DNA of 13,129 bases from Candidatus Nanohaloarchaea archaeon (GCA_030631505.1 DAOVKX010000023.1:1-13129), one strand, 5' to 3'; positions 5,121-11,880 are shown, counted from the stretch's first letter. The notes: generated by a model not told the origin, from the letters alone. Translations and numbers: made by a program.

Positions 5121-6094
5121 GATAACACCATATCTATGAATATAATAAAAATTCCCAAAAGCGAGAGCATTAAAAGACTTCCCCAATAAGCATTTACTAG
5201 TTGGGTAACTTTGAGCCTTGACACAGATGTTTTTAAAACTGTTTCAGAAAATATCATTAACAGAAGAACCTTTATAAAATAAAATATTGAATCAGCAATT
5301 AAAGCAAACCAACCTCCAATACCAAGAAAACCGCTTATACCAAACGGGAAAAATAATACCACAACAAGTGTTGTTAAAACAATCAGTTTTAACGCATCAG
5401 CAATGTAAAACAATCCAAGGTTTCTGCCGGAGTATTCAGCTGTTATGCCACCAGCTATCTCTTCACCAGCAGAAGATACATCAAAAGGCGGTCTTGACAA
5501 CTCTCCGGCTATTACCAAAAGCATAACAAAAAGCAGCAAAAGTGCGCCCGCGATTCCCAGCGTACCAAGACCTGCCCACATTACACCACTTGTAAACGAT
5601 GCAACTGAAAATGGTTTTGCTACGCCAAATGAAAAAAGTTTCCATGACATGAAAAATATTATTGTTACCAATGGGAATTCATACCCCATCATGTTTGTTA
5701 TTTCCCTTTGCGAACCAACAGCAGCATAAGGAGAACCTGAACTGATGCCGCCAAGAACCTTTGCCAAAGACGGTAATATCAGCAGATATAAAATAAACAC
5801 CATATCTCCATGCAAAACAGGAGAAAGCCCCATGAAAGGCAGATACAGTATTATTATAAAGAGAGATACAACGCTTAACAAGGGCATAAAGTCGAATATC
5901 CATGTGGATTTTTTAGGTATGACTGTATCCTTTATGAACAATTTCCTTACATCATAAAATGGCTGTAATATTGGAGGTCCAACCCGCCTCTGCATCCTTG
6001 CGGCAACCTTCCGGTCTATACCCAAAAGCAGCAGCCCTAATAAAATCGCCACGATGGGAAACACCGCAATTTCAATTAATGTTATCCACCACAT
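5117..6094 (-). CDS. NuoH/MbhM-like membrane anchor subunit (325 aa)
   Basis: This is the membrane subunit that docks the peripheral arm and begins the ion path in complex I and group 4 hydrogenases. About eight hydrophobic segments are visible. Conserved loops include DRKVAARMQRRVGP (residues 26-39), ILQPFYDVRKLFIKD, SPYAAVGSQREITNMMGYE and the acidic loop ELSRPPFDVSSAGEEIAGG followed by ITAEYSGRNLGLFY, which links redox chemistry to pumping. All are well preserved, so the coupling interface seems functional. Length is normal. The ATG at 6094 lies one base after the preceding stop with GGAGTGAT upstream. The gene sits before the NuoB-like gene (order M-J-K-L-N), as in MBX/MBS operons as I recall them, whereas MBH places M after L. 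Confidence 0.93.
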   Translation of the reverse strand: MWWITLIEIAVFPIVAILLGLLLLGIDRKVAARMQRRVGPPILQPFYDVRKLFIKDTVIPKKSTWIFDFMPLLSVVSLFIIILYLPFMGLSPVLHGDMVFILYLLILPSLAKVLGGISSGSPYAAVGSQREITNMMGYEFPLVTIIFFMSWKLFSFGVAKPFSVASFTSGVMWAGLGTLGIAGALLLLFVMLLVIAGELSRPPFDVSSAGEEIAGGITAEYSGRNLGLFYIADALKLIVLTTLVVVLFFPFGISGFLGIGGWFALIADSIFYFIKVLLLMIFSETVLKTSVSRLKVTQLVNAYWGSLLMLSLLGIFIIFIDMVLS

Positions 6095-6095
6095 T

Positions 6096-6422
6096 TTATA
6101 TCACTCCAAATGTAATAAAAGTTAACACTATAAGAATCGAAATATAAAACCAGAAAATGTATTCGCTTATAATGCCATTGTGCATCTTTTTCATCAGGCT
6201 ATAATATCTCCTCAGAGATTCCTTAAACCCCCAGTATAAATTTTCACTGCCTATATAATCAGAATATTCTTTTTCCTGATGGCCCGAGAGGAAAATGTCT
6301 TCCTGTATGCCGCTTTTGTATTTTTTATCACCAAGAGATTTTATGAGCCATGTTATGAAAAACAGGATTATGAATGCTGTCAAAAACCATTCAACATGCC
6401 AAAATCCTGCATATGTTTCCAT
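6096..6422 (-). CDS. MbhI-like two-helix membrane subunit (108 aa)
   Basis: This small membrane protein resembles the C-terminal portion of HyfB/HycC/NuoL-type proteins and MbhI. It has one transmembrane helix near the N-terminus (WFLTAFIILFFITWLI). A cytoplasmic amphipathic stretch containing DIFLSGHQ, YIGSENLYWGFKESLRRYYSLM and MHNGIISEY follows, and then a second helix (IFWFYISILIVLTFITFGVI). In MBH this subunit supplies a lateral helix bridging the antiporter-like unit and the hydrogenase module. In MBS/MBX, as I recall, the equivalent position holds a second full antiporter-like subunit (H'). It starts immediately after the MrpD-like stop and ends one base before the NuoH-like ATG. Confidence 0.8.
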   Translation of the reverse strand: METYAGFWHVEWFLTAFIILFFITWLIKSLGDKKYKSGIQEDIFLSGHQEKEYSDYIGSENLYWGFKESLRRYYSLMKKMHNGIISEYIFWFYISILIVLTFITFGVI

Positions 6423-7919
6423 TTACACACCTACAATGGACCGATATTCAGACTTTGTTATGAGCGCATCTGTAACCGGCTTTATTAGATTATTAATGAC
6501 AGCATCTGGAAATAATGTTATAACAAGCATTGCAATAACTGCAGCAAACAGTACAACCATCATGTTAAGTGGAACTTTTTTATTTGATTTCCCGTTGAAT
6601 ATGCTGTAAAAAACCTTTACCAGTGAAGACAGAATTATTATACTTGATATCATAAGTATAATCGGTATCAGTGGACTTACAGCAAATGTTGACTCATATA
6701 TAATTAGTTTGGACAAAAATCCGTTCATTGGCGGAATGCCGGAAACAGCAAACATGGCAAGGATAAAAAATACTGCCAAAATTTTATTATCTCCAAACCC
6801 AGACAAATTATCAAGTTCTTTGCTGTTTTTAATGCGGATTGCAATGCCCGATATAAAAAATAAAATACCTAAATCTATCACATCATTGAGCATATGAAAC
6901 AATCCGCCTGATACCGTGCTGAAAACAAGGTTGCTTTCTGTTGAGATTAAACCGCAGCCAATTGCTGTTACAATAAATCCAATTTCTGCAAGTGCAAGAT
7001 ATCCAAAAAGTCTGTTAACATTTTTTTGAATAAGAGACATAGTAGAGCCTATGATAGCTGAGAGCAGCCCGCCAAGAATAAGCAGGGTTCCAAGTTCTCC
7101 AACACTGAAAACAAACAACAGTCTTATAAACGCATAACTACAGGTAAGAGTTGCCATTGCAACGCCCAATACAGAATATTCCGGAGCTTCCCCATAAGCG
7201 TCCGGGAGCCACATATGCATTGGAGCAATACCAGACTTAAGAAAGAGAGACACAACCATAAATCCAAGCGCTATCTTTTCTATAAGACCTATGCTGATAA
7301 TTGAGGCAAGCACAGATATGTTCAACATCCCATATTGGGCATAAATAAATCCAACTCCCAAAAGAAATAAAAGTCCGCTGAGAGAACTTATCACAAGATA
7401 TTTGAAGCCAGCTTCCACAGAAAATTTGTTTGCCTTATACATCACCATAATGCCCGTGGATAATGACAAAATCTCCAGAAAAACAAACAGGTTAAACAGG
7501 TCATTTGTAAACAACAAACCAAGCATCCCTGTGAGCATAAGCATTAATATGACATAGAATTTACCAACATCCTCTTTTAGACTATTCAACGAAAATATAA
7601 TTACAAGCAACATAACACTTGATGTAAGCACAGACAGGAAAGCATTGAACATATCTACCTGAAAACTTATTCTTATGGGAATGCCATAACTGGAGGGAAG
7701 CTGAACAACAGGAGTTTCAGAGCCGAAAACATATATGCTATTGCCTGCCGAAGCTACATGGAAGAGCTGTAAAATCAGCATCAGTTCAAGAACAGTTATG
7801 CTGGATATAGCAAGAATATGCTTTGCTTTTTTATGCCTGCCAAGCAGTTGAAATAAAAATGCTGAAAAAAGAGGCAGGGCTATAGAAATTGCCGGCAGAT
7901 GCATTAAAAGGCCTGTCAT
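6423..7919 (-). CDS. mrpD: MrpD/MbhH-like antiporter-type subunit (498 aa)
   Basis: This is the ion-translocating subunit of the NuoL/M/N-MrpA/D family, with about 14 transmembrane helices and normal length. Retained charged residues are E149 in FLEIL (TM5), K228 in FLKSGIAPMHMWLPDA (TM7, with H235) and K404 in GIPPMNGFLSK (TM12). Two family positions look altered. The TM8 motif that usually reads LLTKxGxYxxxR is LTCSYAFIR here with no lysine. The usual NHAxxKxxLF motif is N345-D-V-I-D-L-GILFF, with Asp instead of His and no Lys. Alignment is by eye. It is the only full antiporter-like subunit in the operon. Its ATG overlaps the MrpC-like stop in ATGA. Confidence 0.93.
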   Translation of the reverse strand: MTGLLMHLPAISIALPLFSAFLFQLLGRHKKAKHILAISSITVLELMLILQLFHVASAGNSIYVFGSETPVVQLPSSYGIPIRISFQVDMFNAFLSVLTSSVMLLVIIFSLNSLKEDVGKFYVILMLMLTGMLGLLFTNDLFNLFVFLEILSLSTGIMVMYKANKFSVEAGFKYLVISSLSGLLFLLGVGFIYAQYGMLNISVLASIISIGLIEKIALGFMVVSLFLKSGIAPMHMWLPDAYGEAPEYSVLGVAMATLTCSYAFIRLLFVFSVGELGTLLILGGLLSAIIGSTMSLIQKNVNRLFGYLALAEIGFIVTAIGCGLISTESNLVFSTVSGGLFHMLNDVIDLGILFFISGIAIRIKNSKELDNLSGFGDNKILAVFFILAMFAVSGIPPMNGFLSKLIIYESTFAVSPLIPIILMISSIIILSSLVKVFYSIFNGKSNKKVPLNMMVVLFAAVIAMLVITLFPDAVINNLIKPVTDALITKSEYRSIVGV

Positions 7920-8254
7920 TCTTTAAGACCTCCCACTTCCTTGATATCCAGGCTGCCGGTCTTTTTGTGTATAAAAAGAGAAACAGACAGCATTAGTGCT
8001 GTTGTGGCAAAGGATATAACAATATTTGTCAAAGTCAATGCCTGGGGTGTTGGCAGAACCATTGGAAGAGATTGCGCATGCGTAAATATTGGGGCAATGG
8101 CACCTGCTTTATATCCAAGTTGCACAAGAAATAAATTAACACCATAATTAGCTATGCCAAGACCTATAATAATTTTTATGATATTCCTGCTGCTAATGCA
8201 TGCATACATTCCTGTTGCGATAACAGCCATTGATAAAATAAAAACTATCTGCAT
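7916..8254 (-). CDS. mrpC: MrpC/MbhG/NuoK-like subunit (112 aa)
   Basis: This is a three-helix membrane protein of the NuoK/MrpC family. It contains IKIIIGLGIANYGVNLFLV (second helix, with the family's asparagine), a periplasmic loop and LPTPQALTLTNIVISFATTA (the conserved DPxPQALxLTAIVI motif, with the Asp position read here as Leu-Pro-Thr). The length matches MrpC (about 110-120). In MBH and Mrp complexes this subunit lines the path between MrpD and the smaller subunits. The ATG overlaps the MrpB-like stop by one base (TAATG), and the next gene overlaps its own stop. Confidence 0.92.
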   Translation of the reverse strand: MQIVFILSMAVIATGMYACISSRNIIKIIIGLGIANYGVNLFLVQLGYKAGAIAPIFTHAQSLPMVLPTPQALTLTNIVISFATTALMLSVSLFIHKKTGSLDIKEVGGLKE

Positions 8255-8718
8255 TATTTATCCACCTTATAAATTGATATGAGAATAAAACATGATACAA
8301 CAATGGCAAAAGCAGACGCCACTTCCATTGCCACCGCGATATTCATAAATGGTATTACGCCGCCTGTATTGAGTACGCCGGCATTTGAACCGAACAAAAC
8401 AGTTTCTCCGAACAGCAAACCTGAATTCGCAAGGAAATTATAAAAAAATGAACGCATCAGCCCTGCTGCTGCAAACCCGGCAAACATTAATAGGCTTAGA
8501 GACTCTATTATTGAAAAAATGTTTTTGGATAAAGCTTTGTGTTCTATTCTACGTGATATAGCGTACATGGCGAAGCCAGAGGCCATCACAGCCCCTCCCT
8601 GAAATCCCCCTCCTGGTGTAAGGTGCCCGTGAAAAACAATGTAAAGACCAAACACTATTACAAATGGAAAAAATAAATCTGCAATTGTTCTAACAATTTT
8701 TGACATCAACATTATCAT
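8254..8718 (-). CDS. mrpB: MrpB/MbhF-like subunit (154 aa)
   Basis: This is a four-helix membrane protein with the family hallmark HGHLTPGGGFQGGAVMASG (about residues 30-48). The last two helices carry NTGGVIPFMNIAVAMEVASA. In Mrp antiporters MrpB is one of the small subunits implicated in sodium passage; in MBH it forms part of the putative sodium path. The start is uncertain: ATG at 8718, 8712 or 8706, or TTG at 8724, all in frame. All of these overlap the end of the MbhE-like gene. None has a strong Shine-Dalgarno site, so 8718 is a compromise. Confidence 0.9.
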   Translation of the reverse strand: MIMLMSKIVRTIADLFFPFVIVFGLYIVFHGHLTPGGGFQGGAVMASGFAMYAISRRIEHKALSKNIFSIIESLSLLMFAGFAAAGLMRSFFYNFLANSGLLFGETVLFGSNAGVLNTGGVIPFMNIAVAMEVASAFAIVVSCFILISIYKVDK

Positions 8719-8980
8719 CTTCAAGAATAGTTTTTGATATAATCAAAACCCCGGAGATTGCTGTAAAAAGTACAGTTGCCTCTCCCAAGGTGTCAAGCCC
8801 TCTGTAATCAAACAGAACAGCAGATACAACATTATTCGCTCCTGTCTGCTCCTGCGCATTCCTTAAAAAATATGTATCCATCTCGCTATGAGTGGGGCTT
8901 CCAAAATCTCGGATGTTATGTGCTGACAAAAACAGAAAAGCAAAAATCAGCAAACAGGGAAGGAAATATCTCAACTTCAT
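8690..8980 (-). CDS. MbhE-like subunit (MrpA C-terminal-like, 96 aa)
   Basis: This short membrane protein corresponds to the final segment of MrpA, a separate gene in MBH and MBS. It has an N-terminal helix (FLPCLLIFAFLFLSA), a polar middle region and the family motif NNVVSAVLFDYRGLDTLGEATVLFTA leading into a second helix. The DYRGLDTLGE signature is diagnostic. Its ATG overlaps the preceding DUF4040 gene's stop in ATGA, and its end overlaps the MrpB-like gene by about 28 bases. Confidence 0.88.
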   Translation of the reverse strand: MKLRYFLPCLLIFAFLFLSAHNIRDFGSPTHSEMDTYFLRNAQEQTGANNVVSAVLFDYRGLDTLGEATVLFTAISGVLIISKTILEDDNVDVKNC

Positions 8981-9219
8981 TTCTCATACCTCTCTGTTTT
9001 CTTGATGACCAGCATATAGATGGCTGTTGTCAGTGCTGCACCTATGCTTGCTTCAGCCATTGACACATCCGGTGCCTGCAGCATATAAAATTCCAAAGAC
9101 ACAACCAGCCCGGTTAAAGACAGGAATATAACTGAAATAACTAAATCTTTTGCCCTTACTGCTGCAATTGAAGAAATCAATGCTATTCCGACTATGACTA
9201 TATGTACAACATCCATCAT
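8977..9219 (-). CDS. MbhD-like subunit (DUF4040, MrpA-derived, 80 aa)
   Basis: This is a three-helix protein of the DUF4040 family, equivalent to another portion of the MrpA C-terminal region. The signature is APDVSMAEASIGAALTTAIY, corresponding to the usual APDxAxTEAxxGAALT. The TE pair typical of many members is read here as M-A-E, so the conserved glutamate remains. Either ATG of the MM start (9219 or 9216) is possible; 9219 overlaps the MrpG stop in ATGA and is used here. Confidence 0.88.
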   Translation of the reverse strand: MMDVVHIVIVGIALISSIAAVRAKDLVISVIFLSLTGLVVSLEFYMLQAPDVSMAEASIGAALTTAIYMLVIKKTERYEK

Positions 9220-9563
9220 TTTTTCTCATCTCTCGTTTCCAAACAATCTGTTACACCAGCCGGCTTGACACCGGATTTGTGTGCAGCTCTTGCAATAGCA
9301 TGAGCTCCTGTTGGATTCACTATTAAAAGAGCTGCAAGCGCCACAAGCGAATGAATCGAAAAAATTATGAATAAATCTAATTTCATAATCTGGTATGCAT
9401 GCAAGATTACAGCAAGTATTACAAACATTGAACCAAATGTTGTTGTCATTGCCTCTGCATGGAGTCTTGTGTAAACATCAGGAAACCTTAGTACACCCAA
9501 GACTGCAATTGCATTAAACACTATGCCAACTGCTAAAAAGCAATATGTTAAAAACTCAATCAT
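9216..9563 (-). CDS. mrpG: MrpG/MbhC-like subunit (115 aa)
   Basis: This is a three-helix MrpG-family membrane protein with the motif GVLRFPDVYTRLHAEAMTTTFGSMFV and a C-terminal helix ending VNPTGAHAIARAAHKSG. The RFPDxYxRLHA block is the diagnostic feature. The frame can start at TTG 9575, but ATG 9563 is better: GGCGAT lies just upstream. This ATG overlaps the MrpF stop by eight bases. The hydrophilic C-terminal tail (GVTDCLETRDEKK) is cytoplasmic. Confidence 0.9.
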   Translation of the reverse strand: MIEFLTYCFLAVGIVFNAIAVLGVLRFPDVYTRLHAEAMTTTFGSMFVILAVILHAYQIMKLDLFIIFSIHSLVALAALLIVNPTGAHAIARAAHKSGVKPAGVTDCLETRDEKK

Positions 9564-9813
9564 TCTTATCGCCAATATATTTTGCTATGTATAAAATTGA
9601 AATGTATGACAGCATTGCATACACAATAGCAACATCTATGTATATAACTGACCTATAGACAATACCGAGTATTATCATTGAAAGCACTACTAATGTGTTG
9701 ATGGTATCAAAAGCAACAACTCTGTCTGGAATTGTTGGTCCAATAAGCAATCTTATGCTTACTGTTATAATCAATATGACCAAAATATAAAATGCAAAAC
9801 TAAATATTTCCAT
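9556..9813 (-). CDS. mrpF: MrpF/MbhB-like subunit (85 aa)
   Basis: This is a three-helix MrpF-family membrane protein. The motif RLLIGPTIPDRVVAFDTINT follows the first helix and is the family signature. The second helix begins LVVLSMIILGIVY. The third carries YIDVAIVYAMLSYISILYIAKY, with the conserved Asp that is proposed to take part in ion passage. Length is typical. Its ATG overlaps the MrpE stop by one base. Confidence 0.91.
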   Translation of the reverse strand: MEIFSFAFYILVILIITVSIRLLIGPTIPDRVVAFDTINTLVVLSMIILGIVYRSVIYIDVAIVYAMLSYISILYIAKYIGDKND

Positions 9814-10349
9814 TATTCAGCAATCCTCCGTGTCCATTTCATCAAGCTCCCAATAACTTCATCTGGTTTTGGCTTTTTATTTTTCACATTTATCCAATGA
9901 ACATACAGGCAGTTTGTTTTTTCGTTTATATCAACTGTCAGCGTTCCTGGTGTAAGTGTAATAGCATTTGAAAGCATTGTTGTGGCAATATCTGTTTTGA
10001 ATCCGGTCTCAATTTTTACTATGCCAGGTTTTATTTTTCCTGTAATTACTCTATAAGCAACATCAAAATTTGCTTTTGCCAGGCTAAACAAAAAAACAAA
10101 CATAAATCCAATCGCTGCAAGCCATCTAAATGGATTGAATATTTTTTTAATATCTGTTTTTTCTGTTGCAACGGAAGACATAATCGCCGATGTTACGAAA
10201 GCAGCAATAATCCCAAAAACTATTTCTCCTGCGTCCCATAGATATATATTTCCCGAACCTGCAGTTAACACTAAATAAAACAATAAAGAGGTTATAAACA
10301 CCAAAAAAGATATTCTCATGTAAAACCACATATTACCTATTTTTTTCAT
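9813..10349 (-). CDS. mrpE: MrpE/MbhA-like subunit (178 aa)
   Basis: This is the first gene of the membrane complex proper. Two N-terminal helices (roughly residues 10-60) and another hydrophobic stretch around LAAIGFMFVFLFSLAKA are followed by a cytoplasmic domain. That domain has the MrpE signature LSNAITLTPGTLTVDI and a short beta-strand region ending YVHWINV. Its length (178) is within the MrpE range (about 160-180). The ATG at 10349 follows the FTR stop by only six bases, so FTR and the complex are probably co-transcribed. It has only a weak Shine-Dalgarno site. Confidence 0.91.
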   Translation of the reverse strand: MKKIGNMWFYMRISFLVFITSLLFYLVLTAGSGNIYLWDAGEIVFGIIAAFVTSAIMSSVATEKTDIKKIFNPFRWLAAIGFMFVFLFSLAKANFDVAYRVITGKIKPGIVKIETGFKTDIATTMLSNAITLTPGTLTVDINEKTNCLYVHWINVKNKKPKPDEVIGSLMKWTRRIAE

Positions 10350-10355
10350 TTTGTG

Positions 10356-10628
10356 CTAATCTAATCTAACAAACAACATGCAATGGCAATGCCCTTGATT
10401 TTTTATTTCATCTTTATGATAAATACATGGACAAATTATTTTTTTGTCCTCTTCTTTATCACCAGTTACTCTTCTGCATGGACAATATTTTTTCCCAAAT
10501 TTCCTTTCGTTTCTAAACAAACCCTTAATCACACTCTCCACTATTTTCTTATTGGGGTTTAACCTAAAGCCATTTTTCTTTGCATACTCTTCATATTCTT
10601 TGATAAGTTTTCTAACTTTATTATTCAT
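10356..10628 (-). CDS. ftrB: Ferredoxin:thioredoxin reductase catalytic subunit-like protein (90 aa)
   Basis: FTR passes electrons from ferredoxin to a thioredoxin disulfide through a [4Fe-4S] cluster next to a redox-active disulfide. The signature cysteines are present in order: C49-P-C51, C66-P-C68 and C81-H-C83 (CPC-X14-CPC-X12-CHC). The spacing differs from the X16/X8 of plant FTR, but I associate this variant with archaeal homologues. The N-terminal helical part (KVRKLIKEYEEYAKKNGF) is normal. No variable (alpha) subunit is encoded nearby. GAGGAT lies before the ATG, and a TATA-like TTTATAATAG is about 25-35 bases upstream. Its position directly before the complex operon ties ferredoxin-driven thiol reduction to the complex. 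Confidence 0.88.
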   Translation of the reverse strand: MNNKVRKLIKEYEEYAKKNGFRLNPNKKIVESVIKGLFRNERKFGKKYCPCRRVTGDKEEDKKIICPCIYHKDEIKNQGHCHCMLFVRLD

Positions 10629-10629
10629 A

Positions 10630-10794
10630 TCAATTATCCTCTATAGTTTCTATTATAAATTTTACTTTCCGTCTCGTGTCCACCCTTGGTACAAATTGGA
10701 CTAAAAAATCGCCAAACTCTTTGTTTTCTCCTTCACAACCAGTATAGTTATACTTCTTATTTCCAAGCGTTTCTACTCTGTTGAATAACCAACC
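10630..10794 (-). pseudogene. Start-less 54-codon open frame, possible gene remnant
   Basis: Between the two-cluster ferredoxin and the FTR gene one minus-strand frame is open for 54 codons, from just after a TAG (10795-10797) to a TGA that lies directly before the FTR ATG. It reads like protein: GWLFNRVETLGNKKYNYTG at the start and DFLVQFVPRVDTRRKVKF with IIETIED near the end. There is no ATG, GTG or TTG near its beginning; the only candidate is an internal GTG (VDTRR). It may be the 3' end of a degraded gene, or chance. The family is not recognised. Confidence 0.3.
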
Positions 10795-10802
10795 CTAATT
10801 TT

Positions 10803-11156
10803 TTACTTTTTAACTTCTATAATCTTGTTAATCCCTTCAATAGTTTTTTCTGCAACTTTCTTTTTCTTGTTATAATGTTTAATCATCCTTTCCAGTAAAG
10901 CTTTCTTTTCTTCTTTACTTTCAAAATTTTCCATCATCTTCTTTGTTTTTTCCAAATTTTCTTCTACTTCCAAAGGTATTTTTTCGCTGTCATGCCTTAT
11001 CGCTTCTTTTGGACAAACATCATGGCATTTGCCACATCTTATGCATTGTTCCATATCGATTTCTGCTTTTCTCTCTTTCATAGAAATAGCATTAACCGGA
11101 CATTTTTCAACGCAAATTCCACAACCAACACATTTACTCTTATCTACCCATGGCAT
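10803..11156 (-). CDS. Two-cluster [4Fe-4S] ferredoxin with C-terminal helical tail (117 aa)
   Basis: This is a soluble bacterial-type ferredoxin with complete ligand sets C9-C12-C15-C19 and C38-C41-C44-C48, each closing with CP, so it carries two [4Fe-4S] clusters. A charged helical tail of about 65 residues follows (HDSEKIPLEVEEN, then KKALLERMIKHYNKKKKVAEKT). This layout, starting MPWVDKSKCVGCG, is a recurrent family in anaerobic archaea and bacteria, as I recall. The tail may dock a partner. The ATG at 11156 fits the family start and has a GTGAT Shine-Dalgarno site; the TTG at 11177 is less likely. It could be the electron donor for FTR or for the membrane complex. Confidence 0.87.
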   Translation of the reverse strand: MPWVDKSKCVGCGICVEKCPVNAISMKERKAEIDMEQCIRCGKCHDVCPKEAIRHDSEKIPLEVEENLEKTKKMMENFESKEEKKALLERMIKHYNKKKKVAEKTIEGINKIIEVKK

Positions 11157-11177
11157 TTTATCACTTCGTACTCCCAA

Positions 11178-11210
11178 TTAATTATCCCTTTCACTTATAG
11201 CATCATCCAT
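11178..11210 (-). CDS. Possible 10-codon leader ORF (MDDAISERDN)
   Basis: A strong Shine-Dalgarno site (AAGGAGAT) lies before this ATG, which is followed by ten codons and TAA. It is in frame with the ferredoxin gene that begins 21 bases further on. It could be a leader peptide, or the original N-terminus of a longer ferredoxin broken by an in-frame stop. The known start of the family (MPWVDK) makes the first reading or chance more likely. Confidence 0.3.
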   Translation of the reverse strand: MDDAISERDN

Positions 11211-11285
11211 ACTTTATCTCCTTCTTTTTTCTATAGTAAATCGCCTCAAATTGCTAATAGGTGATTTTTTTACTTTGTTTTTAAT

Positions 11286-11456
11286 TCACTGTTTGATTAT
11301 TGCTCCAACAGGACATATAGATATTGCATCGTCTATACAATCTGCATTTGCATTCTTTATAGTGGCTTTCCCTTCTTTCATTTCAAAACCTTCAGAACAT
11401 GCTGACACGCATGCTCCACACCCCAGACATTTTTTTGTATCCACTATAACAGACAT
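11286..11456 (-). CDS. Single-cluster [4Fe-4S] ferredoxin (56 aa)
   Basis: This is a small ferredoxin with C10-C13-C16 and C48-P49 as the four cluster ligands. C20 and C40 are left over and are placed like the disulfide pair known in Pyrococcus and Thermotoga monocluster ferredoxins. Length matches that group (about 56-66). It is a likely low-potential electron carrier. The ATG at 11456 has GAGGCGG nearby and gives the typical N-terminus MSVIVDTKKCLGCGAC; a longer reading from 11561 would lie inside the thioredoxin gene. It follows thioredoxin by 25 bases. Confidence 0.88.
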   Translation of the reverse strand: MSVIVDTKKCLGCGACVSACSEGFEMKEGKATIKNANADCIDDAISICPVGAIIKQ

Positions 11457-11481
11457 AAACCCGCCTCTTTTAACCTCACTA

Positions 11482-11880
11482 TTAATCAATATTTTTCTCA
11501 ATCCATTGCTTGACCATTGGTTCTGGTATGGCGCCGATAAACTCATCCACAACTTTGCCATCCTTAAACAGTTTTACAGAAGGTATGCTTCTGACTTCGT
11601 ATTTCATAGCTGTTGCTCTGGCTTCATCAACATTAGCTTTTGCCATAATAAGTTTCCCATCATATTCTTTTGTAAGTTTCTCCAGCACAGGTCCGAGAAC
11701 TAAACACGGAGTGCACCACGGCGCCCAGAAATCAACAACAACAAACCTCGTTCTAGACTCCTCTATTACTTTTTCCTCAAAGTTATCGTCACTAACATTT
11801 ACTACTGCTATTTCATCACCTACCCTTTTCTCTATTAACTTTTTCATCTTTTCTTTTTTAATTCTTTCTAATTCATCCAT
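11482..11880 (-). CDS. Thioredoxin with WCTPC active site and helical N-terminal extension (132 aa)
   Basis: This is a full thioredoxin fold: VVVDFWAPWCTPCLVLGPVLEKL contains the active site C56-T-P-C59, and the cis-Pro loop is RSIPS (P100). The last strand and helix are KLFKDGKVVDEFIGAIPE through WIEKNID. The Gly-to-Thr change in the CxxC motif is seen in various archaeal thioredoxins and shifts redox potential. A 20-residue basic helix (MDELERIKKEKMKKLIEK) precedes the domain, as in several archaeal members. A GGGAG Shine-Dalgarno site precedes the ATG. It lies 14 bases after the uracil-DNA glycosylase gene. It is the obvious partner for the FTR encoded downstream. Part of its 3' end is echoed in the relic at 2471-2539. 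Confidence 0.93.
   Translation of the reverse strand: MDELERIKKEKMKKLIEKRVGDEIAVVNVSDDNFEEKVIEESRTRFVVVDFWAPWCTPCLVLGPVLEKLTKEYDGKLIMAKANVDEARATAMKYEVRSIPSVKLFKDGKVVDEFIGAIPEPMVKQWIEKNID

Noticed and set aside
5120..5186. Longer N-terminus for the NuoB-like subunit starting at 5186
   Set aside because: It would lie inside the NuoH-like gene and add sequence unlike the family. The ATG at 5120 has an ATGA overlap and a GGTG site.
5287..5729. Plus-strand open frames opposite the NuoH-like gene
   Set aside because: They are antisense to a strongly conserved membrane protein and their translations are low-complexity and Gln/Ser-rich without family motifs.
2840..6094. Reading the catalytic genes as NADH or F420H2 dehydrogenase (complex I/Fpo)
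   Set aside because: No NADH- or F420-oxidising subunit is encoded. The Mrp-type small subunits and the half-kept NiFe motifs point to the MBH/MBS branch.
2840..10349. Reading the operon as a hydrogen-evolving group 4 [NiFe] hydrogenase (MBH)
   Set aside because: Two of the four NiFe cysteines in the large subunit and one proximal-cluster cysteine in the small subunit are missing. Gene order M-J-K-L-N also differs from MBH.
6423..10349. A stand-alone Mrp Na+/H+ antiporter operon
   Set aside because: The genes run without a break into NuoH/B/C/D/I-type genes and include MbhI- and MbhE-like pieces, so this is the membrane arm of a redox complex.
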